From assembly GCA_035556195.1 (NCBI GenBank), contig DATMFK010000061.1, positions 124,001 to 188,000 of the forward strand: a DNA stretch of 64,000 nt, read 5' to 3'. This document shows, piece by piece, positions 52,839 to 62,349 of the stretch. Numbering within the stretch: position 1 is the stretch's first letter; every line of letters starts with the position of its first letter. The notes beneath the pieces are model-generated. The model was not told where the DNA came from. It was given only the letters and a program-made list of their open reading frames with translations, and did no database searches. A program made the translations under genes and the position numbers. Source of the stretch: G016756615 sp035556195 (GTDB lineage Bacteria > Pseudomonadota > Alphaproteobacteria > Rhizobiales > Rhizobiaceae).

Positions 52839-52928
52839 TCCCGGATGTCGATTCCGCGCCCGGCCATTCGTCCATGGAAGAGGGGCGGCGAGACGCCGGC
52901 TCCGCCGAATGGCTGAAAGGGAGAGATC

Positions 52929-53627
52929 ATGACACAGCAACAAACGCTCCGTCCCGCAGCGGAACTGGCCGCGCTGAACCGCGCCCGATTTCCCAATGAG
53001 AGCGCCGAATACCGCAAGGCGCGCAACGCCCTGCTGACCGAGGAGATCGAGCTTCGCCGCCATCTCGAGCGGGTAGCCGAGATGCGCCGCCAGCTTCCGC
53101 CCGGCGGCGCCGTGACCAAGGACTATCGTTTCGATGGGGAGCACGGACCGGTCGCCTTCGCCGATCTCTTCGGCGACAAGCAGACACTGGTGATCTACAG
53201 CTACATGTACGGCCCGCAGCGGCAGCGGCCCTGCCCGATGTGCACATCGCAGATGAGCGCCTGGGACGGCGAGGCGCTCGACATCGAGCAGCGCGTCGCC
53301 TTCGCCATGGTGGCCCGCTCGCCGATCGAGCGCCTCGTCGCGTTCAAGAAGGAGCGCGGATGGCAGCACCTGAAGCTCTATTCGGACACGAAGGGCGACT
53401 ACACGCGCGACTATGTCAGCGCGGAGGATGCCGACATTCCGGGCTACAACGTTTTCACCCGGCGCGACGGCATGATCCGCCATTTCTGGGCGGGCGAGAT
53501 GAGCTTCGACATGGCCGATCCCGGCCAGGACCCTCGCGATGCCCCGGACCACATGCCGCTCTGGCTCATTCTCGACACGACCCCGGAAGGACGAGGAACG
53601 GACTGGTATCCTAAGCTGGAGTATTGA
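52929..53627 (+). CDS. DUF899 family thioredoxin-fold protein
   Basis: 232 residues. The family core is recognised by KDYRFDGEHGPVAFADLFGDKQTLVIYSYMYGPQRQRPCPMCTSQM and DYVSAEDADIPGYNVFTRRDG. The CPMC pair (in PCPMCTS) occupies a position like the thioredoxin active site. Function of DUF899 is unknown; a redox role is an inference. GGGAGAG precedes the ATG. It is a single gene after the transporter terminator. Confidence 0.87.
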   Translation: MTQQQTLRPAAELAALNRARFPNESAEYRKARNALLTEEIELRRHLERVAEMRRQLPPGGAVTKDYRFDGEHGPVAFADLFGDKQTLVIYSYMYGPQRQRPCPMCTSQMSAWDGEALDIEQRVAFAMVARSPIERLVAFKKERGWQHLKLYSDTKGDYTRDYVSAEDADIPGYNVFTRRDGMIRHFWAGEMSFDMADPGQDPRDAPDHMPLWLILDTTPEGRGTDWYPKLEY

Positions 53628-53656
53628 CGGGAGTAATCAGGGGCCGGCGCGGGAGA

Positions 53657-54049
53657 TCAATCGCCGGGACCGCCGGGGTCATGCCGATCCCCCGAATATT
53701 GCGGCACGGGCAAAGGATGAAGCCAGGTCTCGCGCCTGACGATCCAGATTTCGTATTCCGGCCGCAAATTGTTCGGCGCGTCGTCCAGGGATCCGATGCG
53801 GATCTCGGTTTCCCGCTCGCCCGGATTGAACAGCCGCGACCCGCAGGCGGGACAAAAGCCTCTTCCCTCGAACACCTTCAACTCACCGCTGCTTGAGAAG
53901 GCCTGGGTGGGCCATGCCGCGAAGGCGACGAAAGACGAGCCGCTCTCTCTTCGGCAGTCGGAGCAATGGCAAAGTCCGACCCGCGACGGTTCGCCCCGAA
54001 CTTCGTAGCGCACCTTGCCGCACAGGCATCCACCGGTTCGCGAGACCAT
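53657..54049 (-). CDS. GFA (CENP-V/GFA domain) family protein
   Basis: 130 residues, a zinc protein with the typical cysteines: GGCLCGKVRYEV, GLCHCSDCRRESGSSF and GFCPACGSRLF. The family includes glutathione-dependent formaldehyde-activating enzyme, but most members have no proven activity. The start at 54049 is fixed by GGAGC before the ATG; longer frames exist. It is convergent with the DUF899 gene. Confidence 0.88.
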   Translation of the reverse strand: MVSRTGGCLCGKVRYEVRGEPSRVGLCHCSDCRRESGSSFVAFAAWPTQAFSSSGELKVFEGRGFCPACGSRLFNPGERETEIRIGSLDDAPNNLRPEYEIWIVRRETWLHPLPVPQYSGDRHDPGGPGD

Positions 54050-54597
54050 TTCAAAGCTCCTTTCAACGACAGACATTGATCCCAACTAGGGCACGCGCAG
54101 GGGCGAAGGAGGCTTCGGCCAGCGACAGAGATGAAATCAAGGTCCGGACGAGAGTCCCATGCACCTGTGGCTTCGGGGCACAGCGTTCATTGTTCATTGT
54201 CACACTGTTCACAGATAGCGAACATACGAGAAGCCATCCTTCTACTATGATGTTTGCCGTCCATGTCAGGGGTAGGGCAAAGACATGGATGCGATACGGC
54301 CCGGAGAATCGGAGGCGGGGCTCCGGGCCAGTTCCGCCGAGCGTGCTCGCCATGGATAGCCACGCGAACTTCTCACGAAATTCCCGTCGCGCCGTGCGAA
54401 CTCTCCCGCTCGAAGATCCTTGGCCTTCTTCAATCCGGCAACTCGGATATTTCAGACCATCAATTATGATGAGGAATACTCTCCCGCATGAATATTGCTG
54501 ATCGTTTTTCGGTCGGTTTCAACAATAAATGAAATTGATCGACAATCGATCTGCAAACAAGCTGCTGGCATCACCAGTTTCCCTGGAGGATTTCGAG
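54050..54597. other. Non-coding stretch before the metalloprotease gene
   Basis: 548 bases with no supported gene. Base composition drops toward AT near the end. A short tandem repeat (GTTCATT twice, near 54185-54198) is present. No RNA gene is recognised; the last part should hold the promoter of the protease gene. Confidence 0.5.
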
Positions 54598-55800
54598 ATG
54601 CCTACGGGTAGCCAGAAGTTTGCCATTCTCCTCTGCAAATTCAGCGATACTGAGAGTAACGAGCCGGAGCCTGTCAGTTTCTTCGAAGACCTGTTCATCA
54701 ACCGCGGAACCGGTGGCCTGAACGACTATTGGGTCGATGCCTCGCTCGGTGGGATCGATCTGAATGGTTCCAAGGTATTCGGCTGGCATACGCTCGAGCA
54801 GACCCGGGACGACTATGTGAAAGCGAGGCCGGACCGGTGGAGCAAGATCAAGGGCGCGATTGACGCGTTCGACCTCCAATTGACGGACTATGCCGGCTTC
54901 GTCGCCCTCTTCAATGTCGGCGTGGACGACAGCAGCGCATCGGGAAAGGGGGTTCTCGGAGGACCGCCCGAATATAATGTCACCTTTCTCGCGCACGAGA
55001 CGGGTCATGTGTTCGGCCTCGATCACTCCTACGACCAGTCGACCCGCAAGACCGATACTTGGTCCGCTCCCGGCGAGTACTGGGACCAGTACGACATCAT
55101 GAGCGCGATGAATGTCTCTTCCCATATGCATGCGAGATTTGGGCAAAGAGGACCGCTGCTCTGTGCCCCGAATTTGAACAGGATGGGCTGGCTTCCACGC
55201 GACAGGGTCTGGACGAGGCCTTACGGCGGCAGCTTTTCGGAATGCCTCGAGCTCGTTCCCTTGGGACATCCGGAAGTTCCCGGTTATCTCGCCGCCGAGA
55301 TCGGCGCCTATACGATCGAGATGCGCGTTCCCGACCGCTGGGATGCGGGCTTGTCGCAAGCCTGCATCCTCATTCATCGCATGTCCGGCGAGAATGCCGT
55401 GGTGCTGGCCTCGGATAAGGAAAACTGGGTCAACGAATGGCAGGCTGGGCAGACGTTCGGGCCAAACCAGGTCGAGATGACGATCGCCGGAGGAACCAGG
55501 ATAGCGGTCGCCGCGATCGATCGCGCTGCTATGAAGGCGCGCATCTGCGTCACACATCAGGTCGGCCGCGACGACGAGGAGGGCGTCCTGATCCTGGGCT
55601 CCGTCGCCGTGGGCGATGGATGGGTGCTGCTCAAGGACGTGCTCTACCGCATTCCGCCCAAGGGAGACCCCTTGCGGGACATGCTCGGCTCTCTTGCCCA
55701 TGCCGCGCTCCAAAGGCGTGACATCGGCATGTCCCGGCTCAGTGCTCCGGACATCGAGACGATTGCGAAGCTGAAGGCTCTCACCAGAGGGCAGGACTGA
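54598..55800 (+). CDS. Metzincin-type zinc metalloprotease-like protein
   Basis: About 400 residues. The zinc motif HETGHVFGLDH (about 133-143) has the full HExxHxxGxxH pattern, and a Met-turn candidate follows in YDIMSAMN. The preceding LFINRGTGGLNDYWVDASLGGIDLNGSKVFGWHTL resembles peptidase M6/M11-like zincins. GGAGG stands nine bases before the ATG at 54598, so the longer frame from 54529 is unlikely. No signal peptide or membrane helix is visible, which is unusual for this protease class. The C-terminal 220 residues are not recognised. Substrate unknown. Confidence 0.75.
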   Translation: MPTGSQKFAILLCKFSDTESNEPEPVSFFEDLFINRGTGGLNDYWVDASLGGIDLNGSKVFGWHTLEQTRDDYVKARPDRWSKIKGAIDAFDLQLTDYAGFVALFNVGVDDSSASGKGVLGGPPEYNVTFLAHETGHVFGLDHSYDQSTRKTDTWSAPGEYWDQYDIMSAMNVSSHMHARFGQRGPLLCAPNLNRMGWLPRDRVWTRPYGGSFSECLELVPLGHPEVPGYLAAEIGAYTIEMRVPDRWDAGLSQACILIHRMSGENAVVLASDKENWVNEWQAGQTFGPNQVEMTIAGGTRIAVAAIDRAAMKARICVTHQVGRDDEEGVLILGSVAVGDGWVLLKDVLYRIPPKGDPLRDMLGSLAHAALQRRDIGMSRLSAPDIETIAKLKALTRGQD

Positions 55801-55859
55801 CAGCCCTGGGATACAACCTTCACACATATAGGCTCATTGCTTGGCATTCCCCCCTCCGC

Positions 55860-55898
55860 CTCGGCTTCGCCGAGCCACCTCTCCCCCACTTCGTGGGG
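55860..55898. repeat. Two small hairpins, rhizobial intergenic repeat type
   Basis: CTCGGC-TTC-GCCGAG (55860-55874) and CCCCAC-TTC-GTGGGG (55884-55898) lie between the protease and DUF930 genes. They may end transcription of the protease gene. Confidence 0.6.
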
Positions 55899-56082
55899 AA
55901 GAGGAAAGGCGCCGAGCGTACAGCCGCGATTCCTACCAAGGCGAAGCCGAACGTCGGAGCCTCCGTCGCAATGTCGCTCGCCATGCTGTACGCCGAGCAT
56001 AGGACGAGATAACCGTCTTCGTTCTTTCATTCGACGGGATCGATGCTTGATGTCGCCGATGTTTCATTCCACATCGGTCACA

Positions 56083-56946
56083 ATGAGGGACGACAATCGA
56101 GATCAGCGCCGGGTATTCGGGTGGGCCTTGCCTGCCTCGCTTGGCGTGCATCTCCTTGTCGTCGCGCTTCTGATATTCGGGCTGCCGGCGTCGATGTCAC
56201 TGCCCCAGAAGGAGCAGGCCGTGACGGTGGACTTGGTGCCGCCGCCCGAACCGCCGAGGGATGCAGAGGTCGATTCTTCGCCGGCCGCCGAAAAATCAGA
56301 GCCCGATCAATCGCAGGCAACGCGCGGCGGGACGTCCTCCGCCATCGAAGGGTCCGCGCGTCACGCGCCTTCGGCTGCCATCAGGCCCGTCTTCCAATTC
56401 GGTGAGAAGGACGCCGGTCCACGAGTGTCTTCCGACGGCGGCAGTACGGAGGACGGTGCGCCGACACCGGCGCAGCGCGACCCAGAGGAACGGCAACTCG
56501 AAGGGCAGCCGGCCCCGGCAGAGGGCGGAGCGGCGAACCAGGCTCCTCCCCCCGAGGCGTCGGCCCACAGCCGGGATTCGGCGAAGCTTCAGGAAGCGAA
56601 GAGATTGTTCTCGCAAGCGGCAAGCGGTCGTGCGACGGCGACCACCGCGATGGCCGGCGTGCCGCGCCCCATACGGGCCGGCCGGCTCTGCCTCACGGAA
56701 TTGCGCGCGCAGTTGCTCAATTCCTCGCCTCCCGTTTTTCCGGACCTCTTGCCTTCCGAGTGGAAGAACGACGGCACGACCGTCGACATCCCCAACACGG
56801 CCTTCCGCGCAGGCGGCCAATGGTACAATCTCAGCTATCGTTGCAAGGTCGATGGGGACGCGACGAAAGTCGTGTCCTTTGCCTTTCGAGTGGGAGAACC
56901 GGTCCCGCGCAGCGAGTGGAAGCGCCGCGGGCTGCCCTCGCAATAG
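56083..56946 (+). CDS. DUF930 domain protein with TonB-like N-terminal anchor
   Basis: About 287 residues. An N-terminal membrane helix (GWALPASLGVHLLVVALLIFGLP) is followed by a TonB-like segment (VTVDLVPPPEPP) and a 130-residue acidic, proline/alanine-rich linker. The C-terminal DUF930 domain (LCLTELRAQLLNS to VVSFAFRVGEPVPRSEWKRRGL) is likely periplasmic. The frame is open from 55837, but that part is a repeat; ATG 56083 or 56050 are the realistic starts. No ExbB/ExbD genes are nearby. Function unknown. Confidence 0.78.
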   Translation: MRDDNRDQRRVFGWALPASLGVHLLVVALLIFGLPASMSLPQKEQAVTVDLVPPPEPPRDAEVDSSPAAEKSEPDQSQATRGGTSSAIEGSARHAPSAAIRPVFQFGEKDAGPRVSSDGGSTEDGAPTPAQRDPEERQLEGQPAPAEGGAANQAPPPEASAHSRDSAKLQEAKRLFSQAASGRATATTAMAGVPRPIRAGRLCLTELRAQLLNSSPPVFPDLLPSEWKNDGTTVDIPNTAFRAGGQWYNLSYRCKVDGDATKVVSFAFRVGEPVPRSEWKRRGLPSQ

Positions 56947-57055
56947 GGTTGGACATGATTTCCGCGTCATGCATCGTGAAGGCCGACTGCCCCGGGACGC
57001 TTTTTATCGCGAGCGTCGCGAAGCCCCTGGGAGAGCCCCTGAGTTTGCTCCAGGA

Positions 57056-58195
57056 TCACGCATCGAAGACGAAGCGGGTGCCGGTGAATGAACGCAGCAA
57101 TTTGTTTGGCATTTCAGCCTTGAATACCTCGTAGAACGGTTCTCCAGTACAGTGCAGGGGAATGACATAGTCGGGATCGATTTCCTTCAGAGCGGCAACG
57201 CTTTGGCGTACGTACTCTGGCGGGTAGGGCGCGAGGTGGAAGCCGCCGATTACAGCATGGACCTTGCCGATGCCCGAAATCGCCTGGGCGCGCTTGATCG
57301 CATTGACGACTCCTCGATGGCTGCACGAGGTCAGCACGACCAGACCTCGACCTCTTAGGTTGAAGCTCGTCGCCAGCTCGTGTCGGAACTGATCGGGGAT
57401 GACGCCCTGCTGACGCTCAGCTTCCGAGAACTGTTCCGGATAGCAGCCAATGCCAGTCTGCACGCCGATCTTCATGGCGCTCGGCGATAAGACTCGTTCG
57501 AAACTCGCGAGGTTGATTTGACCGGTGGTAAAGGCATGGTCGGCCACTAGAGCCGGCACTTCGGCAAACATCACCGTCACCACGCCCTTGAGCGCTTTAC
57601 GGTCGAGGACACCGAAGTTGCCTTTCACGGGTGGCGCTGTCCACTCGCGGGCGCAGAAGCACTCTTCGCCGCCCAAATAGAGCGGTAGCTTCGGTTTCAG
57701 CTTGCCCTTGTTCAGTTGCAGGAAGCCGACGAGCCCGCCGAAGTGGTCATAATGCCCGTGGCTCAACACCAAGGCATCGAGAGTAGATGGATCAAGGCCT
57801 AGCAGCTCCGAATTGTTAATAAGTGCCTCCGAGGTAAAGCCGAAGTCGACGAGCACGTTTCGGACCTCGTCGCCGCGTTGTGATTCCGCATGCATCGACA
57901 GGCCGAACTCGCTGATGATCGCCCTGTGCGGCGGCTGATCGCTGAGCGGCCATCCCAAGCGCTGGACCTCCACATTGCCCACCTTCAGGCTCGGCGCGAC
58001 CGCGATCTGGTAACTGTCGACAACCACCCGGACCGCTACGCGGTCGACTTCGGGCACAGGGCCGCTCAGCCCCTGTGCCCAGGACGGTCTCGCATCGCCG
58101 AGCAGTGAAGCTAGCAGCGCACTGAACATCACAGCGCCGCCACCACAAACGACATCACGCCGATGCAACGATATGGTTTCCTGGTCGATAGCCAC
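57056..58195 (-). CDS. Metallo-beta-lactamase-fold hydrolase, COG1237 type, probable Tat export
   Basis: 379 residues. The zinc motif is SHGHYDHFGG, followed downstream by LTSCSHRGVVNAI and IGGFHLAP, the pattern of the dihydropterin-phosphate-synthase-like (COG1237) branch. The N-terminus has a twin-arginine-like LHRRDVVCGGGAVMFSALLASLLGDARPSWA, so the protein is probably exported, unlike most relatives. Codon use appears less GC-rich than in neighbours. The reaction is unknown. Confidence 0.84.
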   Translation of the reverse strand: MAIDQETISLHRRDVVCGGGAVMFSALLASLLGDARPSWAQGLSGPVPEVDRVAVRVVVDSYQIAVAPSLKVGNVEVQRLGWPLSDQPPHRAIISEFGLSMHAESQRGDEVRNVLVDFGFTSEALINNSELLGLDPSTLDALVLSHGHYDHFGGLVGFLQLNKGKLKPKLPLYLGGEECFCAREWTAPPVKGNFGVLDRKALKGVVTVMFAEVPALVADHAFTTGQINLASFERVLSPSAMKIGVQTGIGCYPEQFSEAERQQGVIPDQFRHELATSFNLRGRGLVVLTSCSHRGVVNAIKRAQAISGIGKVHAVIGGFHLAPYPPEYVRQSVAALKEIDPDYVIPLHCTGEPFYEVFKAEMPNKLLRSFTGTRFVFDA

Positions 58196-58464
58196 AGCCT
58201 CCTCCTATGGTTGCGACGGAGGGGACATGCATCCGAGCGATCAAGGACGCGAAGGCACTCAATACGTCGGCGCTGGCAATGCTCCCGTCCACGCCGCGGA
58301 TTTCGCCCTGATTTCCAGCCGGCTCGAGCCCCTGGAGAACTTACGCTGCGCTCTTTCGAACCTCACCGCAAGGCCTAAGATTTGAGTGATTCTCCATTTG
58401 TCGTGCATCTGGGAGCGGGATCTCCAACGACATCCCGCTGCCATCGATCGTCGTATCGCCGGTC

Positions 58465-59778
58465 TCACCATCGCAGCCGCGAAGTTGCGACCCGACCCAG
58501 CTTTCCAACCGCACGCTTGCCGGCGCGCGTGGCGATCGCTGCCGAAGCGGCCGTGCCGGATCGGAAATCCATCAGGCGAAGCCACAGACCGAGCGCATCG
58601 AGGAAGACGCTCGGTCTCCCAGCGCGAATAGCGTTCTTCATCAGGTGAAGCAGGGGCCGCCCTATCTCTCCAGCGATGCCGCATTCGCGCGGGCGGGACC
58701 GGCCGATCTTGCGAAGCCGGCTGATAATGAAGGGTTTGCGGTAGACTTCGTCAATTCCGTATCGACATCCAAGGACGCGCGACAGGATAAGGAGCTCCAG
58801 GCGTGTCAGGGGCACGTCATGCTCGATCCAGAACGCTTCGGCGAGGTCCTGGAGCGCCCTGTCCCACAGCTGCTTCCGCGCGGCGATCGCGGCGCGCTGG
58901 ATGAGGCAAGCGCGACGGGCCGGGGCCGCGCCGGTTCCGCCCGGCGTGGGATCGAACGCCGCGAGGGGGAGGCGGTTCAGCATCCCCTCGATCAGCATCC
59001 TGTCGCTCTGCTTCCAGCGCCGCACCCTCTCGGCCTCCTCGTAGCGCGCCGCCGCCGGCCCCCGCATGCCGGAATGCTGGCGTTGTAGGAGAACGATCTC
59101 GTCGACGCATGCCACCGGCCCGAGCAGCGCCATGTGAAGGTGAAAATAATAATCGACCGACGACGTGATGCTGCGGTCGAATGGCAAAATGCCCTCATAG
59201 GCGGACCGGCGCGCCAGGACGCACGGGTGGCCGGTGATGAAACAATCCTCCATCAGCTTCAAGAGAAATGGGCGCGCATCCTCGCTCGGGTAAACCGATT
59301 TCCTGCCCTCGACGATCGCGCCATTTTCGGTCGTGGTGAACTGGACGAGGTGGCCATAGGAGAAGATCAGATCGGGATTGCGTCGATGAGGCTCCGCGAG
59401 GGCGGCGAGAGCATTCGGGGTGGCGACATCGTCGTCATCCATGATCCAGATGAGATCGCCGGTGGTTTCGGCAAGCGCGCTTTCGATCGCGGCCATCTTG
59501 CCCTGGTTCGACTGGTGGAGATAGCGCAGATGTGAGCGATAGCGCTGGACCACCCTTTGCGTCCCGTCGTCGGAGCCGTCGTCCACCACCAGAAACTCAT
59601 GGATGGGTATGGTCTGGGCAAGAACGCTTTCGATGGCGGCAGTGATATAGGCCGCTCGGTTGAACGTCGGCAGGATGACCGATATGCGTAGCGCCGGCGG
59701 GTGCGCCCGCCCGGGGGCTCTTCCTCCTGCGATCCCCTTGATCTGTTCGGCGCCAGGCCGCCCCCCCGTCTTGCTCAT
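58465..59778 (-). CDS. Glycosyltransferase family 2
   Basis: 437 residues. The GT-A domain has ISVILPTFNRAAYITAAIESVLAQT, VVDDGSDDGT and the metal-binding IMDDDDVATPNAL. The C-terminal 200 residues are not recognised. The ATG overlaps the flippase stop (ATGA), making it the last gene of a four-gene operon. It adds a sugar to a lipid-linked or surface glycan; donor and acceptor are unknown. Confidence 0.89.
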   Translation of the reverse strand: MSKTGGRPGAEQIKGIAGGRAPGRAHPPALRISVILPTFNRAAYITAAIESVLAQTIPIHEFLVVDDGSDDGTQRVVQRYRSHLRYLHQSNQGKMAAIESALAETTGDLIWIMDDDDVATPNALAALAEPHRRNPDLIFSYGHLVQFTTTENGAIVEGRKSVYPSEDARPFLLKLMEDCFITGHPCVLARRSAYEGILPFDRSITSSVDYYFHLHMALLGPVACVDEIVLLQRQHSGMRGPAAARYEEAERVRRWKQSDRMLIEGMLNRLPLAAFDPTPGGTGAAPARRACLIQRAAIAARKQLWDRALQDLAEAFWIEHDVPLTRLELLILSRVLGCRYGIDEVYRKPFIISRLRKIGRSRPRECGIAGEIGRPLLHLMKNAIRAGRPSVFLDALGLWLRLMDFRSGTAASAAIATRAGKRAVGKLGRVATSRLRW

Positions 59779-61256
59779 GCTCCCCCCACCCCGATATTGT
59801 TGCGCCTGCGGCGGAGGCGGGCGGATGCCAGCCCCACGATCCTTGGTAGCCGGCGAAAGTTCAGCGCGGCCCAGAACCCGGCGTAGAAGATCACCCCGCA
59901 GGCGATCAGCACGACGCCGAGCAGCGGTGCCCGGACCAGCCCATCGAGGCTTCTGCGCAGGACCTCGACCGATACGGCCATCGCCATTGCGGGGATGGCG
60001 CTGATTGCGGCGATCCGGAATTGTCGCTTCGCGGCGAAGCCGGTGAGGCGCTCGACGTAAGCAGCGCCGACCGGCCAGGAAATGAAGGCGCGAACCAACA
60101 CTGCGGCAGAAACCCCTTCAACGCCGAAAAGGGCGCCGAACGGACAAAGCAGCAGACCGAGCACTGCATTGACGAGATTGAGACGCATCCTGAGATCGGC
60201 GCGGCCGAGACCCAGGATTATGGCGCCGTTGAAGCCGGTCACCGAAGCGCGGAGCGCTGAAAGGGTCAGGATCTGGATCGTCAGTACGGCACGCGCCCAG
60301 TCAGGGCCGAGCAGGATCGGAATGAGGACCGGCGCCACCACGACGAAGCCGAGAATGGCCGGCCATCCGATCGCGGTCGATGTCGCGATCGCGCGTGCCA
60401 GCAGATCGCGCAACTGCTCGAGATCGCCCCTGGCCCGGGCCGCGGCCGGAAAGGCAATGGCGGCCAGAGGCCCTGTAACGAGGCCTGTCGTCTGATCGAG
60501 CAAGCGGGACGCCACGGCGAAGTAGCCCAGGGCATGCGTTCCCAACATGGCCTGGACCACGAGGCGTGGCGTCGCTTGTGCGAGATATTGAAACAAGGCA
60601 CCCAGAAGCCGGGATCGGGCGAAGATCCAAAGCTCGGCGACGTTGTGCCAGCGGAACGATACGCCCGGTACCCACCTGGCGGCGACGGAGACGAGGAGCA
60701 AGCGGAGGCTTCGCCGGACGATCTCCATCACCAGCAGGCTCCATATCCCGGCTCCGCCATAGGCGAGCGAGACGCCCACGATGAAGGCCGCCAGCCCCGC
60801 GGTGGCGTCGATGCGCGCGAGAATGTCGAAATGCATTCCGCGCACGAGGAGGTTGGTCGGGACGTTGGCCGCGGCCGTCAGAACGACGAGCAGTGCGGCT
60901 GCCGGCATGAGAACCGGAATGTCGCGGTGTCCCAGGACGATCGCCAGGAAGGGTGCGGCAATCAGCAGGGACACAGCGATCGCCAACGCGACAAGCACCG
61001 CCAGCACGAAAGCCGCATTGCGGTCGCCGGCAGCGACCGTCGGTTTCTGCACGATGAAATCGGTGACATGGCCGCCGACGAGAATTTCGGCCAGCCCCAC
61101 GATCAGCATCACCAATGCGAACACGCCGTAGGTTTCCGGGCCGAGAAGGCGCGCGATCACGACGACGCTGGCCAGCGCCAGGAGCGCTTGGGCCACTTGT
61201 CCCGAGAGGGCCCAGGCATATTGTTTGACGAGCGAGCGTTTGGACAGCCCCGTCAT
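59775..61256 (-). CDS. Polysaccharide flippase, PST/Wzx type
   Basis: 493 residues with about fourteen predicted helices. The opening KQYAWALSGQVAQALLALASVVVIARLLGPETYGVFALVMLIVGLAEIL is typical of the polysaccharide transporter family. It would flip lipid-linked sugar units across the inner membrane. It lies 15 bases after the second GT2 gene and overlaps the first GT2. Confidence 0.9.
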   Translation of the reverse strand: MTGLSKRSLVKQYAWALSGQVAQALLALASVVVIARLLGPETYGVFALVMLIVGLAEILVGGHVTDFIVQKPTVAAGDRNAAFVLAVLVALAIAVSLLIAAPFLAIVLGHRDIPVLMPAAALLVVLTAAANVPTNLLVRGMHFDILARIDATAGLAAFIVGVSLAYGGAGIWSLLVMEIVRRSLRLLLVSVAARWVPGVSFRWHNVAELWIFARSRLLGALFQYLAQATPRLVVQAMLGTHALGYFAVASRLLDQTTGLVTGPLAAIAFPAAARARGDLEQLRDLLARAIATSTAIGWPAILGFVVVAPVLIPILLGPDWARAVLTIQILTLSALRASVTGFNGAIILGLGRADLRMRLNLVNAVLGLLLCPFGALFGVEGVSAAVLVRAFISWPVGAAYVERLTGFAAKRQFRIAAISAIPAMAMAVSVEVLRRSLDGLVRAPLLGVVLIACGVIFYAGFWAALNFRRLPRIVGLASARLRRRRNNIGVGGA

Positions 61257-61271
61257 CGGATGGTCGGCACG

Positions 61272-62294
61272 CTAGAAGGGCCGGGTATTCGCGCTGTCTT
61301 GGGCGTGCCGGCTGGCGAGGCGCGTGCTCCACCATTCCAGGGCGGGCAACGCCACCTTGCTGCCGACCGCGAGCCATTTGTGGCGATGGCCGATGAGCGG
61401 AGCCTTGCGCAGAAGCGGTTCCACGATGCTCTCATAGTGACGCCAGCGCAGCATCGACTTCCGTTTGGCGAAATAGGGATCGTTAGGAAGCCCCCATTTG
61501 CGCTGGAAGTGCGCAAGGCTGCTCCGCTGCCAGGCGGGCGACCATCGCAATGCGAAGAACTTCAAATCGCGCGGTTCGATTGCCCCGGCATGACCAAGGA
61601 AGGTGACGACCGCTGCGGGCTCGAACATGACGCGGCCGCCGGCCTGCCAGACGCTCAGACAGAAGTCGATGTGCTCCTTGGTCGCCAGCAACTCGTCCAA
61701 TTGGCCGATCCTCGCGAACACGTCGCGGCGCACCAACGCACAGTGGAATTCGCAGCATTGCGTTTCGCCACGGGTCAACGTGACCTCGTGAACCTTCTTG
61801 CCCTGGAGCAGCTCGACCTCTTTCAGGCGGCGGTCTTCGGGGCGTGCGGCAAGGAACGACTTGACGTCGTCGGCGAACAGACCTCCGGCCTGATGAATCT
61901 CCCGATGAAGGGGCATCTTCTGGCAGGTCAGGGGAGCGACCACTTCCGCGCCAGTTTCCTCCGCTGACGCGACCAGCGTCGACAGCCATCCCGGCGAAAC
62001 GACGACGTCGTTGTTCAGGAAAGCGATGTAGGGCGTCCGCGCGGCGCGGACGCCTATGTTCCTTGCCTCGTTCGGCTTGAGGATCGCCGGGTGGCGGATA
62101 TAGACGAAGCCGTTGTCCAAGCAGATCTTCTTCAAGTCGCGGGCAAGATCGGCGGGCCCACCGGCGTCGACATAGACGAGATCGTAAGGCCGGCCTGTAT
62201 AGGCGATGACGCTCCTGAAGGATTCCAGCGCGATGCCGAACCGGTCACGCGGTGTGATGACGATGGTGACCTTTGCTTGCTCAGTCTTATCCAT
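61272..62294 (-). CDS. Glycosyltransferase family 2
   Basis: 340 residues. The GT-A fold shows VTIVITPRDRFGIALESFRSVIAYTG, VDAGGPADL and AFLNNDVVVSPGWL. The aspartates of the metal motif are in LNNDVVV, an NDV variant of DXD. It lies 55 bases downstream of the GT4 gene in the same operon. Acceptor unknown. Confidence 0.89.
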   Translation of the reverse strand: MDKTEQAKVTIVITPRDRFGIALESFRSVIAYTGRPYDLVYVDAGGPADLARDLKKICLDNGFVYIRHPAILKPNEARNIGVRAARTPYIAFLNNDVVVSPGWLSTLVASAEETGAEVVAPLTCQKMPLHREIHQAGGLFADDVKSFLAARPEDRRLKEVELLQGKKVHEVTLTRGETQCCEFHCALVRRDVFARIGQLDELLATKEHIDFCLSVWQAGGRVMFEPAAVVTFLGHAGAIEPRDLKFFALRWSPAWQRSSLAHFQRKWGLPNDPYFAKRKSMLRWRHYESIVEPLLRKAPLIGHRHKWLAVGSKVALPALEWWSTRLASRHAQDSANTRPF

Positions 62295-62349
62295 TTCCCC
62301 TCCCCTCGTCGCAGAACGGGCCTGCTGGGATGCCAGGCCGGCCTTCGGA

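Noticed and set aside
55837..56049. Upstream extension of the DUF930 frame
   Set aside because: It is made of intergenic repeat sequence and gives serine/proline/arginine-rich nonsense.
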